A stretch of DNA of 43,738 bases from Anaerobacillus alkalilacustris. Lineage in GTDB: Bacteria; Bacillota; Bacilli; Bacillales; Anaerobacillaceae. Below, piece after piece: positions 7,881-17,469 of this stretch; within the stretch, counting starts at the first letter, position 1; each line of letters begins with the position of its first letter. The notes under the pieces are model-generated. The model saw nothing but the letters and a program-made list of their open reading frames with translations, was not told the DNA's origin and did no database searches. Where the stretch lies: positions 70,753 through 114,490 of the forward strand of contig NZ_MLQR01000001.1 of NCBI RefSeq assembly GCF_001866005.1, written 5' to 3'. The position numbers and the translations under genes are program-made.

Positions 7881-8930
7881 ATGAAAATAACAAAAGATTT
7901 ATTTGCTAAATTAAAGGGCAAATCAATTTATGCTTATACCCTAAAAAATAGCCATGGAATGGAAGTAACGTGTATTGACTATGGATGCATCATCACCAAG
8001 ATCTTGATTCCTGATGTAAATGGAAACACTGAAAATGTCGTATTAGGATTCGATACGTTAGAAGATTATCAAAATTATTCACCATACTTCGGTGCCGTAT
8101 GCGGTCGTGTGGCAGGAAGAATATCTAGAGGGCAGTTCGAGTTAAACGGGAAGACGTATCAATTAGCAACTAATAATGATAATAACCATTTGCACGGTGG
8201 TATAGAAGGCTTTGATAAGGTTGTTTGGAGTTCAAGGGTCATTGAAAATGAACATGAAGGATCGGTTATATTTACTTACTTAAGTAAGGATAGTGAAGAG
8301 GGCTATCCAGGAAACCTAGAAGTAAAAGTTACGTATACATTATCAGAGGATAACGCTTTCACCATTACATATGAAGGTGAAACAGATAAGACAACGATCG
8401 TTAATCTAACAAACCATACGTATTTTAACTTAAGTGGAAATGCGAAACGCGATATATTAAATCATCAATTACAACTAAAGAGTGATCAATTTATTGAGTT
8501 AAATGATGAATTACTACCTACCGGTGAACATTTACCTGTTGAAGGAACACCATTTGATTTCCGAGAAGGAAGAAAGATTGTTGATGGTTCTTATTCTTCA
8601 CATCCACAAAATCAACTAGCAGGGGAAGGGTATGATCACCCATTTCTATTAAATGAAAATAATAAGGAAGAAATTATTTTAATAGATGAAGAAAGTGGAC
8701 GTCGTCTAGTCATTGAAACAGATCAACCGTGTGTTGTGCTGTACACTGGTACTCAACTACAAGATCATTTCAAAATCGGTCAAACCGAGTCTAGAAAATA
8801 TTTAGGGTTATGCTTAGAAACTCAAGGAGTACCAGACGCCATTAACCACCCCCATTTTCCATCTATTGTGCTTGAAAAAGGCGAGAAGTATTTCTCTCAA
8901 ACTAAGTATTCATTTGGATTTTCCAACTAA
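7881..8930 (+). CDS. galM: Aldose 1-epimerase (galactose mutarotase)
   Basis: GalM (349 aa, usual length) interconverts the alpha and beta anomers of galactose so that GalK receives the alpha form. Family motifs are visible: NNDNNHLHGG with the substrate-contacting histidine, VNLTNHTYFNLSG with the catalytic histidine, and a C-terminal LCLETQGVPDAINHP holding the catalytic glutamate. AGGGAGAGG lies at the right distance before ATG 7881. It starts 31 bp after the ROK gene and is probably co-transcribed with it. A bidirectional terminator follows. Confidence 0.95.
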   Translation: MKITKDLFAKLKGKSIYAYTLKNSHGMEVTCIDYGCIITKILIPDVNGNTENVVLGFDTLEDYQNYSPYFGAVCGRVAGRISRGQFELNGKTYQLATNNDNNHLHGGIEGFDKVVWSSRVIENEHEGSVIFTYLSKDSEEGYPGNLEVKVTYTLSEDNAFTITYEGETDKTTIVNLTNHTYFNLSGNAKRDILNHQLQLKSDQFIELNDELLPTGEHLPVEGTPFDFREGRKIVDGSYSSHPQNQLAGEGYDHPFLLNENNKEEIILIDEESGRRLVIETDQPCVVLYTGTQLQDHFKIGQTESRKYLGLCLETQGVPDAINHPHFPSIVLEKGEKYFSQTKYSFGFSN

Positions 8931-8949
8931 AGTATAATCTTTCAAAGAA

Positions 8950-8992
8950 AAAAGTAAGGCTTTCTACAAAATTGTAGGAAGCCTTACTTTTG
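8950..8992. terminator. Bidirectional terminator between galM and the alpha-galactosidase gene
   Basis: AAGTAAGGCTTTCTACAA and its inverse TTGTAGGAAGCCTTACTT form a near-perfect stem flanked by an A-run on the left and a T-run on the right. It serves galM (plus) and the alpha-galactosidase operon (minus), whose stop codon lies at 8995. Confidence 0.9.
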
Positions 8993-8994
8993 CG

Positions 8995-11283
8995 TTAATT
9001 TACTTCCAATTTTTCTTGAGAGGCTGTTTGTTGATGAATAGGTGAGTTAATCGCTGTTAACTTGTAAATTCTTGATGAGAAGTCCCCAGATTGAGACTTA
9101 CTAACTTCGGATAACGATGCACCAGAATATTCATTTTCGAGTTGAAGTCCAACATTCATTAACTCATCTCCAAGCATAGAAACAGGAAGATCATTTAATT
9201 TATATTCAAAAGCTTCATTTAAACCTTTTAGCAGCAGTCGTTTATAGCCAGGGTTAGGTTTTGCTAGTACTCGGTAATATCCAACGATGGCTTCCGTTTG
9301 GTCTTCTGAAACAACCATCCAACTTGTTTCATTTCCGTCATTTTCAAATGGACTTAAAAGTCGATAGAAGGTTCCACGTTGGAATAAAGAACGGTTTTCT
9401 TTATAAAAGGCAATTTGTTCTTTAACCAACTCTTTTTCCTCGTCTGACATTTTTGCTAGATCAAGTTCATAACCAAACACTCCAAAGAAGGCAACATTTC
9501 CTCTCATGTTCAGACTCGTAAATCGGTGTACTTGATGATTTGGTACGGCAGATACGTGTGCTCCCATCGCGCTAAGTGGGTAGACAAAGGATGTTCCATA
9601 TTGAATTTTTAGGCGCTCAACTGCATCGGTATCGTCACTCGTCCATGTTTGTGGAGCGTAGTATAACATACCTGGATCGAAGCGACAACCACCACTAGCG
9701 CATGATTCAAATAGGACTTCTGGAAATTCGCTTGTCAATCTTTCATAAAGGTCATAAACCCCTAAAATAAATCGGTGTGAGACCTCCCTTTGTCTTTGTG
9801 CAGCTAAAGCTGGTGAGCCGATTTCAGTCATATAACGATTCATATCCCATTTTACATACGTGATCGGAGCTTCACGTAATATTTCTGCCATCATTTCATA
9901 AATGTAATCAACCGCTTCTTTTCTTGAAAAATCTAAGACGTGTTGGTTGCGTGCATGCGTATTTGCTCGACCTGGAACATGAATGAGCCAATCCGGATGC
10001 TCTTTAAAGAGTTGACTTTTTTTCGAAACCATTTCAGGTTCAAACCAAAGACCAAATTCCATATTAAGAGCCGTAATTTTTTCAGCCAAACCTTTAATTC
10101 CATTTGGTAACTTTTCTTCATCGACATACCAGTCCCCGAGTGAAGTAGTGTCATCATCACGTTTTCCAAACCAGCCATCATCTAAAACAAATAATTCAAC
10201 ACCTAATTCTTTAGAAGCTGTCGCAATTTCAACGATTTTCTCTTCATTAAAATCGAAATATGTTGCTTCCCAATTGTTAATAAGTACAGGACGGTTTTTA
10301 TCACGCCATCTCCCTTTAGCAAGTCTTGAGCGATATAACTCATGGTAAACTTGGCTCATAGCATTTAAACCTTGATCAGAATAAACCATAACGACTTCAG
10401 GTGTTTGAAAACTTTCTGTTGGGTCTAGTAACCAACTAAAATCAAATGGATTAATTCCTAGTGAAACTCGAGCTACATCGTAATGATCAACTTCTACTTG
10501 AGCTAGGAAGTTTCCGCTATATACAAGGCTAAATCCGTATACTTCCCCTTGGAATTCTGTTGTTGATGTTCGTTTTAAGGCAATAAACGGGTTTTGTTGT
10601 CCGCTACTAGCTGATCCACGTGTACTTGTAATGCTTTGGATCCCAGGCTGTAACTTTCTCGTTTTTACATGGCGTTCTCTTGCCCATGATCCAGATAACT
10701 GGATCATTTCATAATCGGAATCGAAAAAGTCAACATTCATACTTAAAGCACGATTTAATTGAAGTTGTTGATTACTGTTATTAATAAACTTTGCACTTCT
10801 TGTTACGACATTATATTTTTCGAAAACAGTGTAAAGTAAATGAATTTCAGCATCAATGAGCTCATCATATAATAATACTTGTAATGTTGTTGCTTCGTGG
10901 TCATCTTCTACGTAAGTAGCTGGAAGCCCATCTAATTTGGGCTTTCCAGAAAAGATAGAGTGGCTTTTATATTCAAAATTAGTAATGCGACTACCATTTT
11001 CTTGTACGATTTGAAAAGCAGGCTCACGATAATCAGATGTGCCGTAACATGGAAATTCTTGTTTAATACTATCTAATGAAAATTCTAAATCACCTTCAAA
11101 GACACAAGAAGCGCCAGCGCGTGGTTGTGTTTTAAAGAGGTGAGAAAAGCTAGGACGGTGTTGGATTTTCTTTCCGTAATATAAATGCCCTAAGTGATTG
11201 TTTTTTAATACCGTAAAAATATAACTAACATCTTTAGCTTGTAAATGAAACTCTTTTGTATTTTCATTAAAATAAATCGGCAT
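8995..11283 (-). CDS. Alpha-galactosidase, GH36
   Basis: A 762-aa alpha-galactosidase that releases terminal alpha-1,6-galactose from melibiose, raffinose and similar sugars. It has an N-terminal beta-sandwich, a (beta/alpha)8 catalytic domain and a C-terminal domain, at the usual GH36 length of about 730-760 aa. The nucleophile D480 lies in YVKWDMNRYM and the acid/base D550 in TWTSDDTDAV; the 70-residue spacing matches what I recall for Geobacillus AgaA. CGSCASGG-type and WFEPEMVS motifs are also present. There is no signal peptide, so it acts on imported sugar. It is the last gene of the operon binding protein - two permeases - alpha-galactosidase. AGGGGGA precedes the ATG. Confidence 0.95.
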   Translation of the reverse strand: MPIYFNENTKEFHLQAKDVSYIFTVLKNNHLGHLYYGKKIQHRPSFSHLFKTQPRAGASCVFEGDLEFSLDSIKQEFPCYGTSDYREPAFQIVQENGSRITNFEYKSHSIFSGKPKLDGLPATYVEDDHEATTLQVLLYDELIDAEIHLLYTVFEKYNVVTRSAKFINNSNQQLQLNRALSMNVDFFDSDYEMIQLSGSWARERHVKTRKLQPGIQSITSTRGSASSGQQNPFIALKRTSTTEFQGEVYGFSLVYSGNFLAQVEVDHYDVARVSLGINPFDFSWLLDPTESFQTPEVVMVYSDQGLNAMSQVYHELYRSRLAKGRWRDKNRPVLINNWEATYFDFNEEKIVEIATASKELGVELFVLDDGWFGKRDDDTTSLGDWYVDEEKLPNGIKGLAEKITALNMEFGLWFEPEMVSKKSQLFKEHPDWLIHVPGRANTHARNQHVLDFSRKEAVDYIYEMMAEILREAPITYVKWDMNRYMTEIGSPALAAQRQREVSHRFILGVYDLYERLTSEFPEVLFESCASGGCRFDPGMLYYAPQTWTSDDTDAVERLKIQYGTSFVYPLSAMGAHVSAVPNHQVHRFTSLNMRGNVAFFGVFGYELDLAKMSDEEKELVKEQIAFYKENRSLFQRGTFYRLLSPFENDGNETSWMVVSEDQTEAIVGYYRVLAKPNPGYKRLLLKGLNEAFEYKLNDLPVSMLGDELMNVGLQLENEYSGASLSEVSKSQSGDFSSRIYKLTAINSPIHQQTASQEKLEVN

Positions 11284-11318
11284 GTCAAAAATCCCCCTGA
11301 GTCATAGATTAGTAATGA

Positions 11319-12149
11319 TTAACCTTTTACAGAACCGGATGCTAAACCAGCGATAAAGTACTTTTGTAGAAGTAAGAATAAGATAGTCATTGGTAACATT
11401 GCCATAGATGCCGCTGCGGCAACTAGTCCTAAATTATTTTGATTTTGTCCAAAGAAGCTTGCGAGTGCAACTGTAAGTGTGTGAACCTCTTTATTTTGTA
11501 AGAAGAAAATAGCAAATTGATAATCGTTCCAAATAAATACACATGAAATGATTAACACAGATGCAGTAACTGGTTTTAATAAAGGAAAGACGATCTGAAA
11601 GAATATTCCTAAAGTACTACAACCGTCTATTTTTTCCGCTTCCTCTAATTCTTTAGGTATCGTTGATTTGATAAATCCGGCATATAAAAAGATCGTTAAT
11701 GGAATAAAAGCTGCAAAGTTATTTAAAATTGCAATGGTTCGAGTATTTAACATACCGATATTAACAACCATTTGGTATAAAGGTACTAATGCTGCTAAAG
11801 GTGGTATAACCATGATAGATACAAATAGTAGTAATACTACTTTGTTTAATTTTGTATTGCGACGAGCGAGTGGATAGGCAGCCATTGAACCAAAGAAGAT
11901 TAATAGAATGGCTGCTCCACTTGTAATTAAAACGCTGTTCATTAAAGCAGTTCCTAAATTTGCCCTTTCCCAGGCTGAAACAAAGTTTTCAAAGGTTAAG
12001 TAATCAGGGAGACTCCACTTTGAACTGAAATCACCGCGCGTTTTGAAAGCCGTTGTAAGTAAAATATAGAAAGGAATTAAATGGAATAAAGTGATAAATA
12101 ATGCAATCGATGTTAATATGGTTTTCTTTTTTCTACCAAGGCGATCCAT
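11319..12149 (-). CDS. ABC sugar transporter permease (MalG/MsmG type)
   Basis: A 276-aa inner-membrane permease of the carbohydrate-uptake CUT1 family, with about six hydrophobic spans. The cytoplasmic EAA loop that docks the ATPase is visible as EELEEAEKIDGCSTLGIFF, and the typical short C-terminus ends in GLASGSVKG. Its ATG overlaps the stop of the partner permease gene by one base (TAATG), so the two are translationally coupled. It pairs with the permease at 12149-13084. The substrate is inferred from the adjacent alpha-galactosidase: alpha-galactosides. Confidence 0.93.
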   Translation of the reverse strand: MDRLGRKKKTILTSIALFITLFHLIPFYILLTTAFKTRGDFSSKWSLPDYLTFENFVSAWERANLGTALMNSVLITSGAAILLIFFGSMAAYPLARRNTKLNKVVLLLFVSIMVIPPLAALVPLYQMVVNIGMLNTRTIAILNNFAAFIPLTIFLYAGFIKSTIPKELEEAEKIDGCSTLGIFFQIVFPLLKPVTASVLIISCVFIWNDYQFAIFFLQNKEVHTLTVALASFFGQNQNNLGLVAAAASMAMLPMTILFLLLQKYFIAGLASGSVKG

Positions 12150-13084
12150 TAGGCTTCAACCTCCTTACGTTTTAAGTAAATAAGAGCACCTATACTGATA
12201 ATAAGTATGATAAAGGCCATGAATACACCTTGGGTTGCAGCGTAGCCAGCATCTTGTCGTTTAAAATAAAGGTCATACATAAACGTTGACATCGATTGAG
12301 ATGCATTACCTGGGCCACCGCCAGTCAAAGCGACGATAACATCAAACAATTTCAAACCACCAATAACATTTAATACGATATTAATTGTGATAGAAGGCGC
12401 TAGTAGTGGTAGTGTAATATTTTTGAATTGCTTCCACGCTGAAGCACCATCAATTTGTGCAGCTTCATAATAATCTTTAGAAATGCTTTGTAAACCAGCT
12501 AAATAAATAATCATTGCAATTCCAACAAACTGAAACGTATTAACGAAAACGATGATCCAAGGATTTAAGTCAGGGTTTCCTAATGCATTGACTGAGTTAA
12601 AACCAAAGAAATTAAAAGCATCATTTAGGGCTCCACCTTGGTAAGCAAAGAAGAAATACCATATATAACCCATAATGAGTGGGCTAATAATAACAGGGAG
12701 ATAAACGATTGTACGTGTTAACGTCTTCATTTTGATGCTTTGATTTAAGAGCAAAGCGTATCCTAACCCAATGACATTTTGAAGGATTGTACTTCCAATA
12801 CCGTATAGTAGAGTATTTTTAACTACAAGCCATGTAGTTGGATCTGAAAACATTCTTCGATATTGATCTAAACCAACCCAATCGTAGTTTTGAGAAAAAC
12901 CGTTCCAATTTGTAAAAGTGATCTTTATACCACTTAAAAAAGGATAGATAATAAATGCAGTAACTGCTAGAATAGCGGGTAGGTACATCCACCAAAGTGA
13001 GGATTCTTTATTCTTGTTTAGTTTTTGTTTTGGTTGAACTGTCGTAGGAACAGATAACTTTTCTTTTTGAACCAATTCATTCAT
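12149..13084 (-). CDS. ABC sugar transporter permease (MalF/MsmF type)
   Basis: A 311-aa permease with a cytoplasmic N-terminal extension rich in Lys and Gln followed by about six membrane spans. The EAA loop reads [19 protein letters not shown]. It belongs to the UgpA/MalF half of CUT1 importers. It lies 104 bp downstream of the binding-protein gene, with a hairpin in between, and shares one base with the next permease gene. No ATPase gene is in the operon, as is usual for Bacillus CUT1 systems served by a shared MsmX. Confidence 0.93.
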   Translation of the reverse strand: MNELVQKEKLSVPTTVQPKQKLNKNKESSLWWMYLPAILAVTAFIIYPFLSGIKITFTNWNGFSQNYDWVGLDQYRRMFSDPTTWLVVKNTLLYGIGSTILQNVIGLGYALLLNQSIKMKTLTRTIVYLPVIISPLIMGYIWYFFFAYQGGALNDAFNFFGFNSVNALGNPDLNPWIIVFVNTFQFVGIAMIIYLAGLQSISKDYYEAAQIDGASAWKQFKNITLPLLAPSITINIVLNVIGGLKLFDVIVALTGGGPGNASQSMSTFMYDLYFKRQDAGYAATQGVFMAFIILIISIGALIYLKRKEVEA

Positions 13085-13131
13085 CTTGTCAACTCCTTAC
13101 AAAGATTGATAGAAAGCTAGTTAAATGGTGT

Positions 13132-13156
13132 GAGGCAGGAAAATTATTCCTGCCTC
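13132..13156 (-). promoter_or_regulatory. Intercistronic hairpin after the binding-protein gene
   Basis: A perfect 9-bp stem GAGGCAGGA / TCCTGCCTC with a 7-nt loop, with no T-run on the minus strand. It is more likely a 3' mRNA stabiliser or partial attenuator than a full terminator, and would let the binding protein be made in excess over the permeases. A hairpin in the same place is present in the second sugar operon (33008-33047). Confidence 0.6.
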
Positions 13157-13188
13157 TTTAGGCATAAGTTAACTAGATATTTCCCAGA

Positions 13189-14475
13189 TTATTGATTTCT
13201 TAATCGGTTATATTCATCTTCCATCACTTTAGTTACTTGTTCAGGTGTCATTGTTCCAGCAAGTAGCTCAGCTGAAGTGGTTGCCATGACATCCCACATT
13301 CCACTTGGTAAGAAGACACGATCAAAGTATGGTTGGATTTCAATGTCACTAAATGTATCAAAGTATTCGTTAAAATAGTTGTCAGTAGAAACGTTTGTTA
13401 AAGCAGCTGGTAATGAAGTTGCTTCAGCTAGTGCTTTCGCATGTTCTGGTTGTGAGATAAAATCAATAAATAGTTTTGCTTCTTCAAGTTTCTCTGAAGC
13501 TTTCCATGCTGCTAGTGTAAAGCGCTCTCCACCAATCCAACTTGGTGTGTCACCAGTGTGTACGGCAGGTGTAGGTGCAATACCTACTTTTAAATCAGGG
13601 TTGAAACTAACTGCATCCATACCGATAGCAGCTCCTGTGAATAAAAATCCGACCTTACCTTGTGCTAGTAATTCAGCTGCTTGAGAATGTCTAGCTGTTA
13701 ATACATCGGTGTTTAATAAACCTTCATCGTGAATTTCTTTAAATTTTTCTGCTAGATACGTAAAGTTAGACCAGTCAAAAGATCCGTCTAATAGTTGGTC
13801 ACCAAAAGCATTGTCAGGATGTGTAATTAATAGTGGAGTTAACATCTGGTCGACGAATTGTGCCAACGTCCAACTCTCACCACCGCCAAAAAATAAAGGT
13901 GTGACTTCGCCATTGCTCTTCTCCTTAATTGTCTTTAGAGCTTCAATAAAGTCATCAAAAGTAGTAGGTGCTTCAATTCCGTACTCATCTAGTAAACTTG
14001 CATTATAGATATAGCCATCCTTCGCTTGGTTTAATGGATAAGCATAAACCTTACCAGTTTCATCTTTTAAAATTTGGTCCATAGCTGGATCGAGGTGCTC
14101 TACCCAAGCCATGTCTTGTAAGTCAGCTACGTACTCTCCGTAGCGAAGTTGTGACCAACCGTGAGTATCGAATAAATCAGGCATATCGTTAGCTGCCATC
14201 TTTACACGTAAAAGATCTTCGTAACCACCTCCTGGATAGTTTGCATCTATTTTGATATGTGGATATTCCTCTGTAAATGCTGCGATAACAGTTTCAAAAG
14301 CTTCTTGCTCTAAATCACTACCTAATGTTGTAAAAAGTTCGAGTGTTACTTGCTTTTGATTTGATGCATCTGTTGAATCTGTTTCATTGTTAGAAACTTC
14401 ATTATTACTACTACAACCAATCATTAAGACAGAAATTAATGCGAACGTAATGATAGAACCGAATAACTTTTTCAT
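13189..14475 (-). CDS. ABC sugar transporter substrate-binding lipoprotein
   Basis: A 428-aa extracellular solute-binding protein (family 1), anchored outside the membrane as a lipoprotein. It has a Lys-rich N-terminus, a hydrophobic stretch and the lipobox LMIGC with the lipidated Cys at residue 21, followed by an Asn/Ser-rich linker. The mature part shows the family pattern (ITLELFTTLGSD-like start, aromatic sugar-binding residues). It is first in the alpha-galactoside import operon, so probably delivers raffinose- or melibiose-type sugars. Upstream lie a palindrome shared with the gal operon and a cre-like box. Confidence 0.93.
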   Translation of the reverse strand: MKKLFGSIITFALISVLMIGCSSNNEVSNNETDSTDASNQKQVTLELFTTLGSDLEQEAFETVIAAFTEEYPHIKIDANYPGGGYEDLLRVKMAANDMPDLFDTHGWSQLRYGEYVADLQDMAWVEHLDPAMDQILKDETGKVYAYPLNQAKDGYIYNASLLDEYGIEAPTTFDDFIEALKTIKEKSNGEVTPLFFGGGESWTLAQFVDQMLTPLLITHPDNAFGDQLLDGSFDWSNFTYLAEKFKEIHDEGLLNTDVLTARHSQAAELLAQGKVGFLFTGAAIGMDAVSFNPDLKVGIAPTPAVHTGDTPSWIGGERFTLAAWKASEKLEEAKLFIDFISQPEHAKALAEATSLPAALTNVSTDNYFNEYFDTFSDIEIQPYFDRVFLPSGMWDVMATTSAELLAGTMTPEQVTKVMEDEYNRLRNQ

Positions 14476-14558
14476 AATATCCCCCTCGAATATTTATTAG
14501 GTTTAAGCGAAATAATTTTGACTAGTGGTTAAAATATTATTAATGGCGTTTTACATAA

Positions 14559-14577
14559 GTTAATTAAATTTATTAAC
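14559..14577 (-). promoter_or_regulatory. Candidate ROK-repressor operator, second copy
   Basis: GTTAATTAAATTTATTAAC has the same 9-1-9 layout and half-site as the gal operator at 2312-2330, with one asymmetric base. It lies about 85-100 bp upstream of the binding-protein start codon, in the leader. It suggests that galactose genes and alpha-galactoside import respond to one repressor. Confidence 0.55.
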
Positions 14578-14614
14578 TAACTCCCCCTTTGTAGTGAAAA
14601 GATTAGTAAATTAA

Positions 14615-14622
14615 AACGCGTT
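14615..14622. promoter_or_regulatory. Candidate LacI-family operator core
   Basis: AACGCGTT with partly symmetric flanks (TTAA on the left, ATTAA on the right). LacI/GalR proteins typically bind palindromes with a central CG. The LacI-family gene at 14905 is divergent, so local control is plausible. Only one site is seen. Confidence 0.4.
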
Positions 14623-14666
14623 ATTAAGTAATGTTTACTTCGCTTGTTTAGAAGTCTACCAGAAAA

Positions 14667-14680
14667 ATTAAGCGCTTTCA
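14667..14680 (-). promoter_or_regulatory. Candidate CcpA cre box
   Basis: On the minus strand TGAAAGCGCTTAAT matches the cre consensus TGWAARCGYTWNCW at 13 of 14 positions. It overlaps the -35 of a possible promoter for the binding-protein operon, so carbon catabolite repression by glucose is expected. Confidence 0.6.
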
Positions 14681-14883
14681 ATAGTTTTTTCTATTTTTGT
14701 TAAAAGTTTACTTAAGTGTTTTTTGGGGGGGGAGGAACTGTGGTCATTTCTTATATGTGTAGATGGTTGGATTTTTATGTGCAGTGATGCCAATAAAGAA
14801 AGTTTATATTGAATATGGATTATAGATTTACAGCGTAGTAATATTTTGTTAATATTAAGTAAAATAATTAATTGGTTTACTAA

Positions 14884-15957
<1,074 letters not shown>

Positions 15958-15975
15958 TGTTCTTAAAGTGAGGAT

Positions 15976-16007
15976 AGGGTAGAGGGATGACTCTACCCTT
16001 AGCGTTT
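15976..16007 (+). terminator. Hairpin after the LacI-type gene
   Basis: A 9-bp perfect stem AGGGTAGAG / CTCTACCCT with a 6-nt loop, followed by TAGCGTTTT. The T-run is weak but the position, about 20 bp after the stop codon, fits a terminator. Confidence 0.65.
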
Positions 16008-16117
16008 TCGATAGATTATGATTATATCTATTAAAGTCGTTTCATTGGAAAGGTGATGTTAAATTCTAAAAGTAAATAGATGATCTTTCGTGTTATGCAA
16101 GTTTGTATATTGTTATG

Positions 16118-16146
16118 TTGACATATTTAACTGATTGTGTTTTAAT
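16118..16146 (+). promoter_or_regulatory. Sigma-A-type promoter of the isolated tRNA-Leu
   Basis: TTGACA (16118-16123), a 17-bp spacer and TTTAAT (16141-16146). This is a near-consensus promoter about 20 bp before the tRNA-Leu(CAA) gene. The tRNA is no longer downstream of the rrn promoter, so it needs its own. Confidence 0.7.
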
Positions 16147-16166
16147 TAATTAGTGTTATAACATAT

Positions 16167-16251
16167 GCCGGTGTGGCGGAATTGGCAGACGCGCACGACT
16201 CAAAATCGTGTTCCTTCTGGAGTGTCGGTTCGACCCCGACCACCGGTACCA
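16167..16251 (+). tRNA. tRNA-Leu (CAA)
   Basis: An 85-nt class II tRNA. The acceptor is GCCGGTG / CACCGGT, the anticodon stem ACGA / TCGT encloses CTCAAAA, it has a long variable arm, and CCA is encoded. In B. subtilis trnD, as I recall, Leu(CAA) follows Leu(TAA) directly; here they are separated by the galactose block. Confidence 0.96.
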
Positions 16252-16630
16252 TTACATAATTTAAATGCTGTTATATCAACGTTTCTTACAATTTGTAGGG
16301 AACGTTTTTTATTTGTCTAAAAAACGACTCTTATAAAAATATCGTGTTCAAAAAATCGTGTGCGTACCTGTCAAAATATAAGGTGGAATTAGAAAATGGC
16401 AAGGCGTACAAATGAATTAACGATTGAGCCCCTTCACGAATACCGTCTAACAACAAGTGCCCATAATCAATTTAAATTAAATTCCATTTAGTTGCTGAAA
16501 TCTGTTCTATTATCTAATAAAGTAATAAGGTTTACTTCAGTAAAATAAGGTATATTATATTTGTTGAATAGATTCTTACAAATGCTAAATTAAGAATTCT
16601 CTTTAAAGACAAGAAAAGTAGGTGAACAAA
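16252..16630 (+). other. Mostly gene-free stretch after tRNA-Leu
   Basis: Apart from the tRNA terminator, the only coding-like feature is a 31-codon frame (16396-16491). It starts MARRTNELTIEPLHEY, follows AAGGTGGAATT, and stops soon after. I do not recognise it; it may be the start of a broken gene. Confidence 0.35.
16279..16312 (+). terminator. Terminator after tRNA-Leu (CAA)
   Basis: AACGTTTCTTACA and TGTAGGGAACGTT form a stem with a small internal mismatch, followed by TTTTTATTT. It lies about 30 bp after the tRNA. Confidence 0.85.
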
Positions 16631-16780
16631 GTGGGAAAATATCAATTGGATGCCAAAGGTCAGGTAGCTGTGACAAAGTTTCATGAAAAACAGAAGCCTG
16701 CCAAATTTGATAAAAAGCAGCAACTTGAAAAAATACGTGCGGAGTATTTGAAAAAGAAGCAAAAACAAACAGATAAATAA
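16631..16780 (+). CDS. Small basic hypothetical protein (49 aa)
   Basis: A short frame from GTG 16631 to TAA 16780. The protein starts MGKYQLDAKGQVAVTKFHEK, is rich in Lys, Gln and Glu, and lacks Cys and membrane spans. Its C-terminal half (about residues 22-49) is likely a charged helix. AGGTGA lies 6 nt upstream of the start and a good terminator follows at 16792-16825, which supports a real gene with its own transcript. I do not recognise a named family and assign no function. Confidence 0.6.
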   Translation: MGKYQLDAKGQVAVTKFHEKQKPAKFDKKQQLEKIRAEYLKKKQKQTDK

Positions 16781-16791
16781 TTTGAATTGAA

Positions 16792-16825
16792 AACATAGGA
16801 AGACTAAAATCTCCTATGTTTTTCT
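16792..16825 (+). terminator. Terminator after the 49-aa gene
   Basis: AACATAGGA and TCCTATGTT form a 9-bp perfect stem around a 10-12-nt loop, followed by TTTTCTT, 12 bp after the stop codon. Confidence 0.85.
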
Positions 16826-17050
16826 TATTCGAAGTTCTTTTTTCGATTGATGATAGAGTTTATTATTCCCATTAATTTCAGATTCGGTGACAAAAAACTT
16901 GTCATCAGATAACCATTCCTCACTAAAAATTTAATTAGCAGAATCAATAGACCAGCCGTTATTTTGGATACAACAGTAAGCTCCAACAGAAATTTTTAAA
17001 ACATTATCAAGAAATAAAATGTTGCAAGTTGCAAGGTCAATGAAATAATT
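16814..17050 (-). pseudogene. Possible gene relic
   Basis: On the minus strand one frame reads through about 75 codons with a normal residue mix, including VGAYCCIQNNGWSIDSAN and FSEEWLSDDKFFVTESE, broken by a single TAA between the two parts. It lacks a clear start and its end lies inside the terminator at 16792-16825. It may be a decayed gene; chance cannot be excluded. Confidence 0.25.
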
Positions 17051-17469
17051 TATAGACCTAACGGGGGCTTATGTTGTCTAAGAAAAACTAACAATACAAT
17101 GTCAAATGCTGCGTACAACGATACTGTTGAGAAATTTCAGAGACGATTACGTTTATAAAGTGATCGTTTCTTCTTCGTATTTGATTAAATACTGCGTAAC
17201 AAATGTCTTCTTTTTTAAGTTACTTTGTAAAGAATGTACTTAAGATAAAGAAGTGGAATTGTTAAGAAAGTTTAGAATTAGAGATTAATAATAAATTTTA
17301 AAATGAGTTATCTGCTATGGAAAACTTGGTTGCAAAAACAACTTGAGAGAAAGGAATGAAGTAAATTGAGTAATAAGGTACTAAATATTAAATGAAGAAT
17401 AATCACACAATATTTTTGCATTTCCTCTAATCAAAAAAAGGGGAGCAAAACTAGCTCCCAAACTTTCAC
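16826..17469. other. Long gene-poor stretch
   Basis: About 640 bp of AT-rich sequence without a convincing intact gene. It contains the possible relic at 16814-17050, a hairpin ACGATTAC / GTGATCGT near 17147-17170 followed by TTCTTCTT, and the minus-strand terminator at 17433-17460. Nothing else is supported. Confidence 0.5.
17433..17460 (-). terminator. Terminator of the repeat-domain protein gene
   Basis: On the minus strand GGGAGCTAGTTTTGCTCCCC is followed by TTTTTTT, 10 bp after the stop codon of the gene at 17470-18435. Confidence 0.85.

Noticed and set aside
13379..13684. A 101-codon plus-strand frame inside the binding-protein gene
   Set aside because: It is antisense to a well-supported gene, lacks a binding site, and has the low-complexity Ser/Ala mix typical of shadow frames.
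16532..16796. Two minus-strand frames of 68-78 codons opposite the 49-aa gene
   Set aside because: They are Phe/Leu-rich reverse readings of a Lys/Gln-rich coding strand; the plus-strand gene has a binding site and terminator.
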